NCBI GenBank assembly: GCA_937922595.1
Contig: CALAIY010000029.1
Location: 1 to 64,000 of the forward strand
Source: an uncultured Verrucomicrobiales bacterium
GTDB lineage: Bacteria; Verrucomicrobiota; Verrucomicrobiia; Verrucomicrobiales; DEV007
Direction: 5' to 3'
DNA length: 64,000 nt
Under the pieces are notes generated by a model. That model saw only the letters and a program-made list of their open reading frames with translations. It did no database searches and was not told where the DNA came from. Below, one piece after another: positions 35,013 through 43,522 of this stretch (its first letter is position 1; each line of letters opens with the position of its first letter). Both the position numbers and the translations under genes were made by a program.

Positions 35013-36449
35013 TTACTTTTTGAAGAGGGATTCCAGGAGGATTGTGGTGTCGGCGAGTTCTAGGGCGTAGGGGGTTTCTTTGATGCCTTGGGTGGTGATG
35101 AAGGTGTTGATGAGGCTTTTTTTTGTGCCGGTGTGCTGCAGGAAGGTTTCGCGGCGGGCGCGGAGGGTGGTGGCGTATTTTTTATCGATGATGAAGGGGG
35201 CTTCGGTGAATTTCATCTCGCAGAGGTTGATGCAGGAGTCGGCGCGGTCGATGAGGAGATCGATTTGGGTGCCGGTGTCTGATGGATTTTTGGGGCGGTG
35301 GATCCAGGAGGATGTTTCGGTGGATACGGCGGCGATTCCTAGGGCGGCTTTTATCTGGGGGAGGTGTTTCATGCAGAGTTCCTCGAAGGCGAGGCCGCTC
35401 CAGGCGCGCCAGGCGGGACGGGTGCGCATTTTTTGCCAACTGCCGGAGTCGGCGCGTGAGCGTTCGATCCATCGGAGGTAGAAGCGGGAGTATTCATCGG
35501 AGAGGCGGTAGAGGGTGTCTTTTTTCTTCTTTCCGAAGGGTAGGTAGCTGCGGATGAATCCGGACTCTTCGAGTTCGCTGATGAGGGTGGTGAGGCGACC
35601 GCTGCTGGGGAGGTTGGCTGCTGTGGCGACTTCGTGGTGGGTGAGCGATTTTTTTGCGAGAGCGCGGACGACGTTGATATGGCGCTCGGGTGAATCGAAG
35701 AGGGCGGGGTAGAGCAGATTGAATTCGTCGCGGAGTGGGGCGCCGGGCTCGAAGCAGATACGGTCGAGCGTTTGTGCGGGTGATTCTCCGCGTTTCACGA
35801 AGGTGAGGTAGTATGGGATGCCGCCGAGGGCCATATAGAGTTCGGCGATGCCCATGGGGGTGAGAGCGGTTTTCTTGTGTTGTAGGAATTCCTGGGTCTC
35901 GGCGAGGGTGAAGGGATCTAGGCGGATGCGGTGGGTGATGCGGTTGTGCAATCCTCCGCGGTCGTGGATGAATTTGCGGATCATCCATGAGGCTGCGGAT
36001 CCACAGACGATGAGGACAAGGTTTGGTCGCTTGGAGGCCCATGCGTTCCAGAAGTGGTCGAGGGCGGGGAGAAAGCGGGAGCGGGGGCTGGCGAGCCAGG
36101 GAAGCTCGTCGAGGAAAAGGACGTGCTTTTTGTTTTTTGGGAGGGTGGCGAACCACTCGGCGAGTTGGCTAAAGGCCGCTTTCCAGGATTTGGATGCGGT
36201 GCTGAATTTTCCGCCTGAGGCGAGGGAAAGGGCGCTGGTGAAGGTTTCCAGCTGCTCTTTGAGGGGGGCGTCTTTGGTGCCGGTGAGTTCAAAAATGAGC
36301 TGCGGCTCTAGGGCTTTGCGGATGAGATAAGTTTTCCCGACGCGGCGCCTGCCATAGACCGCGATGAATGCTGGGTCTCCAGAGGCGAGAATATCATCGA
36401 AGATTGCGCGCTCTCGGTGCCGCCCGATGAGTGGAGTGGGTGGTTTCAA
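35013..36449 (-). CDS. DUF234-type AAA+ ATPase
   Basis: A 478-residue ATPase of the archaeal-type/DUF234 group. The P-loop is GRRRVGKT (33-40) and the Walker B is FLDE (111-114). Sensor-like GSAASWMI and an HNRITHRIRLDPF segment follow. The middle has a winged-helix-like part (LTHHEVATAANL). The C-terminus (about 330-470) resembles the DUF234 domain, sometimes related to restriction-nuclease folds. Members occur in many archaea and bacteria, often as isolated or expanded genes with unclear roles. The only plausible start is TTG at 36449, as an in-frame TAA lies 18 bases upstream. An array of dyad repeats abuts and partly overlaps its 5' end. Codons end in C on the coding strand. Confidence 0.85.
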   Translation of the reverse strand: MKPPTPLIGRHRERAIFDDILASGDPAFIAVYGRRRVGKTYLIRKALEPQLIFELTGTKDAPLKEQLETFTSALSLASGGKFSTASKSWKAAFSQLAEWFATLPKNKKHVLFLDELPWLASPRSRFLPALDHFWNAWASKRPNLVLIVCGSAASWMIRKFIHDRGGLHNRITHRIRLDPFTLAETQEFLQHKKTALTPMGIAELYMALGGIPYYLTFVKRGESPAQTLDRICFEPGAPLRDEFNLLYPALFDSPERHINVVRALAKKSLTHHEVATAANLPSSGRLTTLISELEESGFIRSYLPFGKKKKDTLYRLSDEYSRFYLRWIERSRADSGSWQKMRTRPAWRAWSGLAFEELCMKHLPQIKAALGIAAVSTETSSWIHRPKNPSDTGTQIDLLIDRADSCINLCEMKFTEAPFIIDKKYATTLRARRETFLQHTGTKKSLINTFITTQGIKETPYALELADTTILLESLFKK

Positions 36450-36451
36450 AG

Positions 36452-36640
36452 TGGCGAAATCTTACCTGAAATGGATATATTTCGCCAGATATAAAATCTA
36501 TATTTGGCGAAATGTAGGTATTTTTAGAGGGATTTCGCCAAATATAGAAACTAACGCTATTCTTATTTGCTCACTTGAAGGATTCTATATTTGGCGAAAT
36601 GTGGGTGTTTTGGGGGCGATTTCGCCAAATATAGAATTCT
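36452..36640. repeat. Array of dyad repeats, arm ATTTCGCCAAATATAGA
   Basis: Six arms of the 17-base motif alternate in orientation in 189 bases. Inverted arms are at 36444-36460 (degenerate; the last 9 bases, TGGCGAAAT, are perfect), 36497-36513 and 36585-36600. Direct arms are at 36479-36495 (three changes), 36532-36548 and 36619-36635. Each inverted arm is followed by a direct arm at exactly 18 bases, three times, forming three dyad units (about 52 bases each). The first unit reaches the start codon of the ATPase gene. The last ends at the stop of the next gene (36639). No copy is seen at the other end of the ATPase gene. Confidence 0.9.
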
Positions 36641-37772
36641 AGCGGCCTACGGTGCCGCTTGCTTTGGCTTTGATTTTGAAGACGAAGAAGGGGGGGCGGG
36701 TGGCGTCGGTGCCGGCGTTTAGGGCGCGGGTGCGGTGGAGCTGGCAGGTGAAGAAGTGGAGGCGGCCGTCGGTGCCGAAGCAGAGGCCGCCGGGCCAGAG
36801 GAAGTTGGGGTCGGTGTCGTAGGGGGCGTATTTACGCTCTTTTTCATCGATGATGCCGATGGCGTTGTTTTCGATGTCGGCGAGGTAGATGTTGCCTTTG
36901 GCATCGAGCGAGATGTCGTCGCAGACGGGTTTTTCGGCGTAGCCTTCGATGCGGCTGGCGAGTTCTACGGGGCGGAGCTTGGTGTTGTTGAGGTGCTCGG
37001 TGGCGATGCGGTAGAGGGTGCGGCCTTTGAGGGGGCCGAAGTAGAGCCAGCGGCCTTTGCGATCTACGGCGATGGGGTTTACTCCGGTCTGGGGCTGGAC
37101 GGTGGAGCCATCGGGGCGGCGGGCTTGAAAGGGCCTGCCTTCGATGGTCATGGGCATGTCTTCGGGGATGACGGAGAAGTGTCCTTGGAGGACGCGGCGG
37201 TAGCCGCCGGTGTCGCGGTTTACAATGATGATTGCGGCATCGTCTCCGGATGCGGGATCGGCGATGTAGAGGATGGGGCGCTCGGGATCGAGGGCGAGAT
37301 CATTGAGGTAGGAGGTGGAAAGTGTGGCGGGGGTGGGGAGGTGGATGACGCGGTGGAGCTTCTTTTTACGGGTGTCCCAGGCGACGATTTTGGGGACGGT
37401 CTCGCCTCGGCGGCCATTATCGAGCATCCAGACGACGCCATCCATGTCGGATTCGAGCCCTTGTACGGCGTCGAGGGTGATGGGGGCGGTTTCCGCATTG
37501 CGGCTGATGGCTTCGGTGGGGAAGGGCTTGATTTCGCCTTTTTTGGTGACCTCGATGACGCGATCCACCGGGTTGTAGTATTGGTGGAGGCTGATGATGT
37601 AGCTGCCTTTGGGGGTGATGGTCATTCCGCCGGGGCCGACGCTGAGTTCCAGCTCGATTTCGGGTTCGCGGGGGCGGGCTTGGGTGGCGGTGGAGCCGAG
37701 GGTGATGGCGAGGCCTATGAGGAGGGTGGCTTTGCGGAGGGGATTTTGAAGGCTCGATGTGGTTTTTCCCAT
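36639..37772 (-). CDS. Secreted royal-jelly/yellow-family-like protein
   Basis: A 377-residue secreted protein with a signal peptide ending near TQA (about residue 33). The mature part has the six-bladed beta-propeller pattern of the major royal jelly protein/yellow and SMP-30-like families: LDAVQGLESDMDGVVWMLDNG, LNDLALDPERPILYIADPA, CDDISLDAKGNIYLADIEN, WPGGLCFGTDGRLHF. Bacterial members are mostly uncharacterised; some are annotated as dopachrome tautomerase-related by homology to insect yellow. The start used is the ATG at 37772; the longer frame overlaps ptsI. It lies 22 bases after ptsI and may be the last gene of that operon. Confidence 0.78.
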   Translation of the reverse strand: MGKTTSSLQNPLRKATLLIGLAITLGSTATQARPREPEIELELSVGPGGMTITPKGSYIISLHQYYNPVDRVIEVTKKGEIKPFPTEAISRNAETAPITLDAVQGLESDMDGVVWMLDNGRRGETVPKIVAWDTRKKKLHRVIHLPTPATLSTSYLNDLALDPERPILYIADPASGDDAAIIIVNRDTGGYRRVLQGHFSVIPEDMPMTIEGRPFQARRPDGSTVQPQTGVNPIAVDRKGRWLYFGPLKGRTLYRIATEHLNNTKLRPVELASRIEGYAEKPVCDDISLDAKGNIYLADIENNAIGIIDEKERKYAPYDTDPNFLWPGGLCFGTDGRLHFFTCQLHRTRALNAGTDATRPPFFVFKIKAKASGTVGR

Positions 37773-37794
37773 GTCCGGTGTCCAGGCTTTCACT

Positions 37795-39585
37795 TTAGGA
37801 GAGGAGCTCGGGGTAGAGCTTTTCGCCCATTTCACGGAGGGTGGCGGCGATTTTTTTCGGGTCGGGCTCGGATTCGATGGCGGCGACGATGGCGGCGCAT
37901 TCGGTGGTGACGAGTTGCTGGACGGCGTATTTCACGCGGGGGAGCGAGGCGGCTCCGACGCTGAGTTCATCGATTCCGAGGCCGATGAGGAGGGGGATGT
38001 AGAGGACGTCTCCGGCCATTTCGCCGCAGATGCCGGCCCAGATGTTGTTTGCCTTGGCTGCGCTGATGACGTGTTTGAAGAGCCGGACGATTGAGGGGTG
38101 GGTGGGCTCGTAGAGATCGGCGACGCTCTCATTGAGTCGGTCGACGGCCATGGTGTATTGGATGAGGTCGTTGGTGCCGACGCTGAAGAAGTCTACGTGG
38201 GGGGCGATGAGATCTGCGGTGAAGGCGGCGCTGGGGACTTCGATCATGACGCCGATTTTGATGTCTGCCCGGAATTCGATTTTTTCTTGGACGAGCTCCT
38301 TCATGCAGGTGGCGACGATGGTATTGGCGCGGTGGACTTCACCGACACCTGAGATCATGGGGAACATCATGCCGACACGGCCGTGGGCGCTGGCTCGGAG
38401 GATGGCTCGGATCTGGGTCTTGAAGATGGCTTCTTCGCTGAGCGAGACGCGGATGCCTCGCCAGCCGAGAAAGGGATTGGGCTCTGAGGGGATGGTTCCT
38501 GCTGAGCCGCCGAGAAGCTTATCTCCACCGAGGTCGAAGGTGCGGAAGATGACGCCGTGGCGTCCTGCTGCTTCGGCGGCAGCGATGTAGACTTTGGCTT
38601 GCTCGTCTTCGCTGGGGAGATCGGTGCGATTGAGAAAGAGGAATTCGGTGCGGTAGAGGCCTACGCCTTCGGCTCCAGAGGATTCGATGAGGGGGAGGTC
38701 TTCGGTGAAACCGATGTTTGCCGAGAGCACGATGTCTTTCCCGTCTCGGGTGCGGCAGGGGGTGTCGCGGATGCTGACGAGGCTTTTGGTGAGGGCGTCT
38801 TTTTCGGTTTTAAGTGCGGCATATTCGGCGGCTGTTTCTGCGGTGGGGCAGAGGATGAGCTGGCCGGAGTAGCCATCGAGGATGATGTCTTCGCCGCTGC
38901 CGATGGTGTCGCGAATGCCGGGGAGGCTGACGACGGCTGGGATTCCCAGGGCGCGGGCGAGGATGGCGGTGTGGGAGGTGGTGCTGCCGGATTCGGTGGC
39001 GAAGCCGAGTACTTTGGAGCGGTCCATCCCGGCGGTGTCGGATGGGGTGAGATCGTGGGCGATGACGATGTGCTCGCCGGTGACATCATCGAGCTTCCCA
39101 GGGAAGGCGTCGCCAACGAGGTGGCGGACGACGCGGCGGGAGATGTCGTACATGTCCGAGCTGCGGTCTCGGAAGTATTTGTCGTTGAGTTTTTCGAGTG
39201 ATTCGATGTAGCCGCGAATTACCTGGTAGTAGGTGGCTTCGGCGCAGGTCTTTGTTTCGCGGATGCGTTTTTCGACTTCATCGAGCACCATTTGGTCGTT
39301 CACCATGAGGAGGTGGACTTCGAAGATGGCGGCTTCTTGGCCGATCTCTTCGCTCATTTGCTCGTGGAGCTTCTGGATCTCGCTACGGGTGGTCTCGATG
39401 GCGGCGTGGAAACGCTGGATTTCGGCATCGATGGTTTCCGCCGGGATCCGGCGGCGGGCAGGGGAGGTGAGAGCTCCTCCTTCGACGACGGAGACTCGCC
39501 CACGGACGATGCCGGGCGATACTGCGATGCCTTTGAGCCGAATTTCGGCTAGGGCGACGGAGTGTGTATTGACTGGGGCGGACAC
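37795..39585 (-). CDS. ptsI: PTS enzyme I (PEP-protein phosphotransferase)
   Basis: A 596-residue cytoplasmic enzyme that transfers phosphate from phosphoenolpyruvate to HPr. The phospho-His motif is GSTTSHTAILARALGIPAVV, with H205 as the acceptor. The PEP-binding barrel includes TEFLFLNR, GVMIEVPSAA and GICGEMAGD with its conserved Cys. Length is typical for enzyme I without a GAF domain. It follows HPr by 48 bases in the hpf-hprK-HPr-ptsI order. No sugar-specific EII component is in the window, so a regulatory role is likely; that is inference. Confidence 0.94.
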   Translation of the reverse strand: MSAPVNTHSVALAEIRLKGIAVSPGIVRGRVSVVEGGALTSPARRRIPAETIDAEIQRFHAAIETTRSEIQKLHEQMSEEIGQEAAIFEVHLLMVNDQMVLDEVEKRIRETKTCAEATYYQVIRGYIESLEKLNDKYFRDRSSDMYDISRRVVRHLVGDAFPGKLDDVTGEHIVIAHDLTPSDTAGMDRSKVLGFATESGSTTSHTAILARALGIPAVVSLPGIRDTIGSGEDIILDGYSGQLILCPTAETAAEYAALKTEKDALTKSLVSIRDTPCRTRDGKDIVLSANIGFTEDLPLIESSGAEGVGLYRTEFLFLNRTDLPSEDEQAKVYIAAAEAAGRHGVIFRTFDLGGDKLLGGSAGTIPSEPNPFLGWRGIRVSLSEEAIFKTQIRAILRASAHGRVGMMFPMISGVGEVHRANTIVATCMKELVQEKIEFRADIKIGVMIEVPSAAFTADLIAPHVDFFSVGTNDLIQYTMAVDRLNESVADLYEPTHPSIVRLFKHVISAAKANNIWAGICGEMAGDVLYIPLLIGLGIDELSVGAASLPRVKYAVQQLVTTECAAIVAAIESEPDPKKIAATLREMGEKLYPELLS

Positions 39586-39633
39586 GCTACACTGAACGCG
39601 AGGGTCGCGCCCGGGCCAACGGGGAATGTCCCT

Positions 39634-39921
39634 TTATGAATCTGCTTGAAATCCGCCGCCGATGAGGTCGCCCACGGCTGTGATGGCATCGGCTGCATCG
39701 CTGCCTTCAGCGGTGACGGTGATGACGGAGCCTTGGCCTGCGGCGAGCATCATGAGTCCCATGATGCTTTTGCCATTTACTTGCTCGTCGTCTTTCTCTA
39801 CCCAGATTTCGCATTCGAACTGATTGGTGAGCTTTACAAACATCGCGGCAGGCCTGGCGTGGAGGCCGAGCTTGTTAGAAATGGTGAATTCCTTGGTTTC
39901 CGTCGTTGCTGTACTTTCCAT
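39634..39921 (-). CDS. HPr phosphocarrier protein
   Basis: A 95-residue HPr with phospho-acceptor H21 in GLHARPA and regulatory S52 in NGKSIMGLMML, corresponding to Ser46. It can therefore be a substrate both for enzyme I and for HPr kinase, whose gene lies just upstream. Compared with typical HPr the N-terminus has a 6-8 residue extension. I use the ATG at 39921, since the longer frame overlaps hprK. Both partners, HprK and PtsI, flank it at short distances, giving a self-contained module. Confidence 0.94.
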   Translation of the reverse strand: MESTATTETKEFTISNKLGLHARPAAMFVKLTNQFECEIWVEKDDEQVNGKSIMGLMMLAAGQGSVITVTAEGSDAADAITAVGDLIGGGFQADS

Positions 39922-39964
39922 CTGATAAAAGGGTCTTTGTGAGCCTCTAGTAAATCTAGAGCGA

Positions 39965-40942
39965 CTAATAAATGGTGCCGCCATCCATGGAATTCAAGAG
40001 CTTCTTCTCGAAGTCCATGGCTGCGTTGTAGCCGAGGCTTTTAAGTTTTTGATCGAGCGCGGCAATTTCGACCAGGCGAGCTATGTCGCGGCCTGCGGCT
40101 ACGGGAAGTTCGACGAATGGGATTTCGATTCCTAGGATTTCGGTGGTTTGGAGAGAATCTTTTCCGCCGATGCGCTCGACGTTGTTGAGATCTTCTCCGG
40201 CTTTGAGCTCGATGACGAGATCGAGGCGTTTCCGCAGGCGGAGTGCGCCGATGCCGAACATTGCGGTGACTTTGATGAGGCCGATGCCACGGACTTCCAT
40301 GGTGTTTTCCCCGAGCTTGGGGGCACTGCCGATGATCTCACGGCCTTCAAATTCGCGGAGGTGGACGAGGTCGTCGGCGACGAGGCTGGCGCCGCGCCCG
40401 AGGAGGCCGACGACGGTTTCGCTTTTGCCGGAGCCGCTGGTGCCGCGGATGAGAATGCCGATGCCTTGTACATCGACCATGGATCCATGCATGCTGCATG
40501 AGGCGGCGAAATCCATTTCTAGCATGATGGTGGCGGCATTCACGAATTTCATCGTGCTGGTCGGCGTTTCAAAGACGGACACGCCGGCTTCGGCGGCAGC
40601 ATTCATGAAGGCGATGGGGAGCGAGAGCCCGCGAGAGACGACGATGCAGGGGATTTCCAGTGCGCAGATTTCGCGAAAATGGGCGAGAGCTTCACCGTCC
40701 GGATCGTCCTGGATGTAGGAGAGCTCGCTATTCCCCATGATCTGGAGTCGCTTGAAGGCGAAGTAGCTGAGGAAACCGCTGAGGGCGAGACCTGGGCGAT
40801 TCAGCGTGGGCTCGATGATGTGCCGATCCAGCCCCTCTTCGCAACCAACAAGCGTCAAATCGAGACGCTCGCGGTGCGATTCATAAAATTGCCCCACGGT
40901 GATGTGGGAGGGGCGACGTATTTTGAGGGGCGGACCGGGCAC
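39965..40942 (-). CDS. hprK: HPr kinase/phosphorylase
   Basis: A 325-residue enzyme that phosphorylates HPr on serine and reverses this with phosphate. It has the N-terminal domain (about 1-130), then CSMHGSMVDVQGIGILIRG with the catalytic His, and the P-loop GTSGSGKSE. The HPrK signature region (GIEIPFVELPVAAGRDIA) is near the C-terminus. I chose the GTG at 40942, 13 bases after the hpf stop, giving the expected length; the open frame extends into hpf. The HPr gene follows 43 bases later. HprK is known from Firmicutes and also from several Gram-negative groups. Confidence 0.92.
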   Translation of the reverse strand: MPGPPLKIRRPSHITVGQFYESHRERLDLTLVGCEEGLDRHIIEPTLNRPGLALSGFLSYFAFKRLQIMGNSELSYIQDDPDGEALAHFREICALEIPCIVVSRGLSLPIAFMNAAAEAGVSVFETPTSTMKFVNAATIMLEMDFAASCSMHGSMVDVQGIGILIRGTSGSGKSETVVGLLGRGASLVADDLVHLREFEGREIIGSAPKLGENTMEVRGIGLIKVTAMFGIGALRLRKRLDLVIELKAGEDLNNVERIGGKDSLQTTEILGIEIPFVELPVAAGRDIARLVEIAALDQKLKSLGYNAAMDFEKKLLNSMDGGTIY

Positions 40943-40955
40943 AGTGGAGGTGTTT

Positions 40956-41585
40956 TTAGGAGGAGGCCTCAGCCTTATCTTCTGGGATCTCAGGCTCGAT
41001 GGTGCCGTAATCGCCGTCTTTGCGACGGAAGACGATGGCAAGCTTGCCGGTTTTTGCGTTTTGGAAGCAGACGAAAGGTTTTTCGCTGAGTTCCAGATCC
41101 ATGATTGCTTCGTCTGGGAAGAGGGGGCGAATCCGGTAGTTTTCCTGGTGCACGATGAGTGGCTCTGGGATCTCATCATCTGGCTCGCCTTCGAGTGCTT
41201 TATCGAGCGTTTCCTGGGCGTAGACGGATTCTTCTAATTCGCGGAAGCTCTGGTGCTTGCGAGGGCGATGCTTCCGCGAAAGCATGCGTGTCTTGTATTT
41301 GCGCATCCGGCGCGCGATTTTCGAGATCGTCTCATCGAGGGCCTTGTAGATATCTTCGGCTTCGGAATCTGCTTCGATGGTGATGTGATCTGCGCAGTAG
41401 AGGATGATTTCGGCGTATTGGCGGTGCTTCTCAGGCACATCCAAGATGACGCGGGCGCTAATGATGCGGGGGTAATCGAGATGGAGGCTCTCGATTTTCT
41501 TCATCGCCGCTTCGCGCATGGATTCGGTGATGCTTACGTGGCGTCCGGTGACGGTGACAGGGAGGTTGACGTTGGCTGTCTGCAT
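40956..41585 (-). CDS. hpf: Ribosome hibernation promoting factor, long form
   Basis: A 209-residue protein of the HPF/YfiA family. The N-terminal S30AE domain (about 1-105) carries VTGRHVSITESMREAAMKKI and basic RMRKYKTRM. A linker leads to the C-terminal dimerisation domain of long HPF (SEKPFVCFQNAKTGKLAIV, about 165-195). Long HPFs dimerise 70S ribosomes into 100S particles under slow growth. The gene lies between lptB and hprK, as the rpoN-hpf-pts clusters of proteobacteria do, but rpoN is absent here. It starts 59 bases after lptB. Confidence 0.94.
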   Translation of the reverse strand: MQTANVNLPVTVTGRHVSITESMREAAMKKIESLHLDYPRIISARVILDVPEKHRQYAEIILYCADHITIEADSEAEDIYKALDETISKIARRMRKYKTRMLSRKHRPRKHQSFRELEESVYAQETLDKALEGEPDDEIPEPLIVHQENYRIRPLFPDEAIMDLELSEKPFVCFQNAKTGKLAIVFRRKDGDYGTIEPEIPEDKAEASS

Positions 41586-41644
41586 AATGTCTTTTTCTGG
41601 TGTTCGGGTTCGTGGATCGCTCGCGCCGCAGCGCGAGTGCCCAC

Positions 41645-42364
41645 CTACATCGAGAACCGGTCGCCCAAGTAGAGCTCCCGGCTCAGGGGATCGTTTACGA
41701 GGAAATCGCGCGTGCCTTCACGCTCGACTTTCCCTTCAAAAATAAGATACGCACGGTCGACGATGGAGAGTGTCTCCCGCACGTTGTGATCGGTAATTAA
41801 AATGGCCAGACCTGCCTCGCGTAGCCCTGCGATAATCTCCTGGATCTCGCTCACCGCGATTGGGTCCACTCCGGAAAACGGCTCGTCGAGCATGAGTAAT
41901 TTCGGCTCGGTGACGAGTGAACGCGCAATCGTGAGGCGGCGCTTTTCTCCGCCGGAGAGCGTGATGGCATGATTTTTAGCGAGCCGGGCGATGCCGAAAC
42001 GTTCCATTAAGCCGTGGCACTTCTCTCGCTTCTCTTCTTTCGAGATCGGCTGGGTCTCCATCACGGCCATGATATTATCTTCGACTGTGAGTTTCCTGAA
42101 AATGGATTCTTCTTGTGGGAGGTAGCCCATGCCGAGACGCGCCCGCTTGTACATCGGCATGTGCGTCATATTCTCCCCATCGAAGACGACGTGTCCTCCA
42201 TCCGGCTGCACAAGGCCTACGATCATGTAGAAGCTGGTCGTTTTCCCTGCTCCGTTTGGGCCGAGTAGGCCTACGATTTCGCCCTCGCGGACGTTGATAT
42301 CGACGCCATTGACTACTGCTCGCCCATCGTAGATTTTTTTGAGCCCATCGGTGCGGAGTAGCAT
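41645..42364 (-). CDS. lptB: LPS export ABC transporter ATPase
   Basis: A 239-residue ATPase that powers lipopolysaccharide extraction with LptF/LptG at the inner membrane. The Walker A is GPNGAGKTT, the signature LSGGEKRRL, and the Walker B LMLDEPFSGVDPIAV. The C-terminal region (ILITDHNVRETLSIVDRAYLI) is standard LptB. I chose ATG 42364 because a good AGGGG ribosome site (complement of 42370-42374) sits 5 bases before it and the length matches the family. The longer frame adds a low-complexity 31-residue start. It follows lptA in the operon; the permease is at 60-62 kb. Confidence 0.93.
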   Translation of the reverse strand: MLLRTDGLKKIYDGRAVVNGVDINVREGEIVGLLGPNGAGKTTSFYMIVGLVQPDGGHVVFDGENMTHMPMYKRARLGMGYLPQEESIFRKLTVEDNIMAVMETQPISKEEKREKCHGLMERFGIARLAKNHAITLSGGEKRRLTIARSLVTEPKLLMLDEPFSGVDPIAVSEIQEIIAGLREAGLAILITDHNVRETLSIVDRAYLIFEGKVEREGTRDFLVNDPLSRELYLGDRFSM

Positions 42365-42499
42365 CGGCACCCCTGAAAAACGGTCGGCTTGAGGGATGGG
42401 ATTCGGCGTAGCAGCCGGAGAGCCGGCGGCGGGGGAAGCGGAAGCAGGAACCATCACTCGAAATATCGCGAGCCAGCGCGACCGAGCAAGGGAGAAACG

Positions 42500-43522
42500 C
42501 TACTTCTTCGTATCTCCTTTTTGGAAGCCGCTCGTGGTCTTGCCGGTGGCGGTGAGGCCACCGTTTTGATCGATTTTGATTACGGCGCTCTCCTCGGTCG
42601 CCGTCATGCGGTATTTGCCCTTCTGCACTTGCGGCCAGATGTACATTTCGATGTTCTCCGAGTCCGCGTAGAAGATTGCTTTCTTACATTGGCCGAGCTG
42701 CATTTCACCGGTTGATGCTGGTTTTTCGATTTTCACCATTCGGCCGGTCGCGATCACTTTATCGATTTCGCCAGCGCCAGACTCGCCTGGTGCAGCATTT
42801 TTTTCGGCGGTAGACTTCGCTGCGGATTCAGGCTTGAAAAAAACTTCCAGCTTATCGCACTCCAGATCGAAGCCTGGGTGATCTACTTTTACATTGCCTT
42901 CGAAAATGGCGATGCGGGCTTTCGCGTCGAAATACGCAACGTCGTCGCAGGTAATGACGATCTGCTTTTTATCGTCAATGGTGACGGTCTTCGGATTCCG
43001 CGCTTTGCGCTCGGGAATGGTGATCTTTGAGGGGTCAAACGTCCCGGTATCGACTTCCACTGGCGTCGTGGTGGTTTCCGCCTGGGCGGTGGGGACTGAG
43101 ATAGGATCAGGCAGAGCCACCGGCTTCGCTGCAGGTGTGGGCTTCTTCGGCGGCTTCGGCGCGGATCTTGCGGCCTGGCCTGCCGCGATGAGTGCCGCTG
43201 CCTGGGGGGATGCGCCCTTGAGAAGGCTCTGGACACGTGCGTCGCCGATGGCGCGGTTTTTGATGCTATCGATGCTGTTGATTTCTTTGCCGTTTGCTAC
43301 GGCAGCCTTCACCTTATCGAGGATGCCCGTGGCTTTTGCTGCGGCTTCCGCTGAGCGGATTTTTTCAAGTGCCGCTTCGCGCTTCTGATTGTCTTTAGCA
43401 ATCGTCATCACTTCGAGCGCCTTTTGGAGAGCTGCTGAGCGTGTCTCATCCGAGATTTCTTGAGCCTGCGCCATCGGTAGAACCGCAGCTAGCAGGAGTG
43501 TCGTGAAAATACGGGCGTTCAT
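42500..43522 (-). CDS. lptA: LptA/OstA-like LPS transport protein
   Basis: A 340-residue periplasmic protein with a signal peptide (residues 1-20). Residues 21-160 form an Ala/Lys-rich, partly helical and Pro-rich extension not found in short LptA. The C-terminal half contains an OstA-like beta-jellyroll: IVITCDDVAYFDAKARIAIFEG, VKVDHPGFDLECDKLEVFF, VIATGRMVKIEKPAS, and AIFYADSENIEMYIW. LptA bridges the periplasm in LPS transport. It overlaps the preceding lptC-like gene by 4 bases, and lptB follows. Identity is well supported by domain and context. Confidence 0.85.
   Translation of the reverse strand: MNARIFTTLLLAAVLPMAQAQEISDETRSAALQKALEVMTIAKDNQKREAALEKIRSAEAAAKATGILDKVKAAVANGKEINSIDSIKNRAIGDARVQSLLKGASPQAAALIAAGQAARSAPKPPKKPTPAAKPVALPDPISVPTAQAETTTTPVEVDTGTFDPSKITIPERKARNPKTVTIDDKKQIVITCDDVAYFDAKARIAIFEGNVKVDHPGFDLECDKLEVFFKPESAAKSTAEKNAAPGESGAGEIDKVIATGRMVKIEKPASTGEMQLGQCKKAIFYADSENIEMYIWPQVQKGKYRMTATEESAVIKIDQNGGLTATGKTTSGFQKGDTKK

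Noticed and set aside
36452-36640. CRISPR array
   Set aside because: Repeats alternate in orientation with constant 18-base centres of similar sequence, and no cas gene is near; this is a dyad array, not a CRISPR.
36735-37910. Plus-strand open frame of 391 codons
   Set aside because: It is antisense to the royal-jelly-like gene and ptsI end; the translation is low-complexity Gly, Val, Ala, Asp and Glu.
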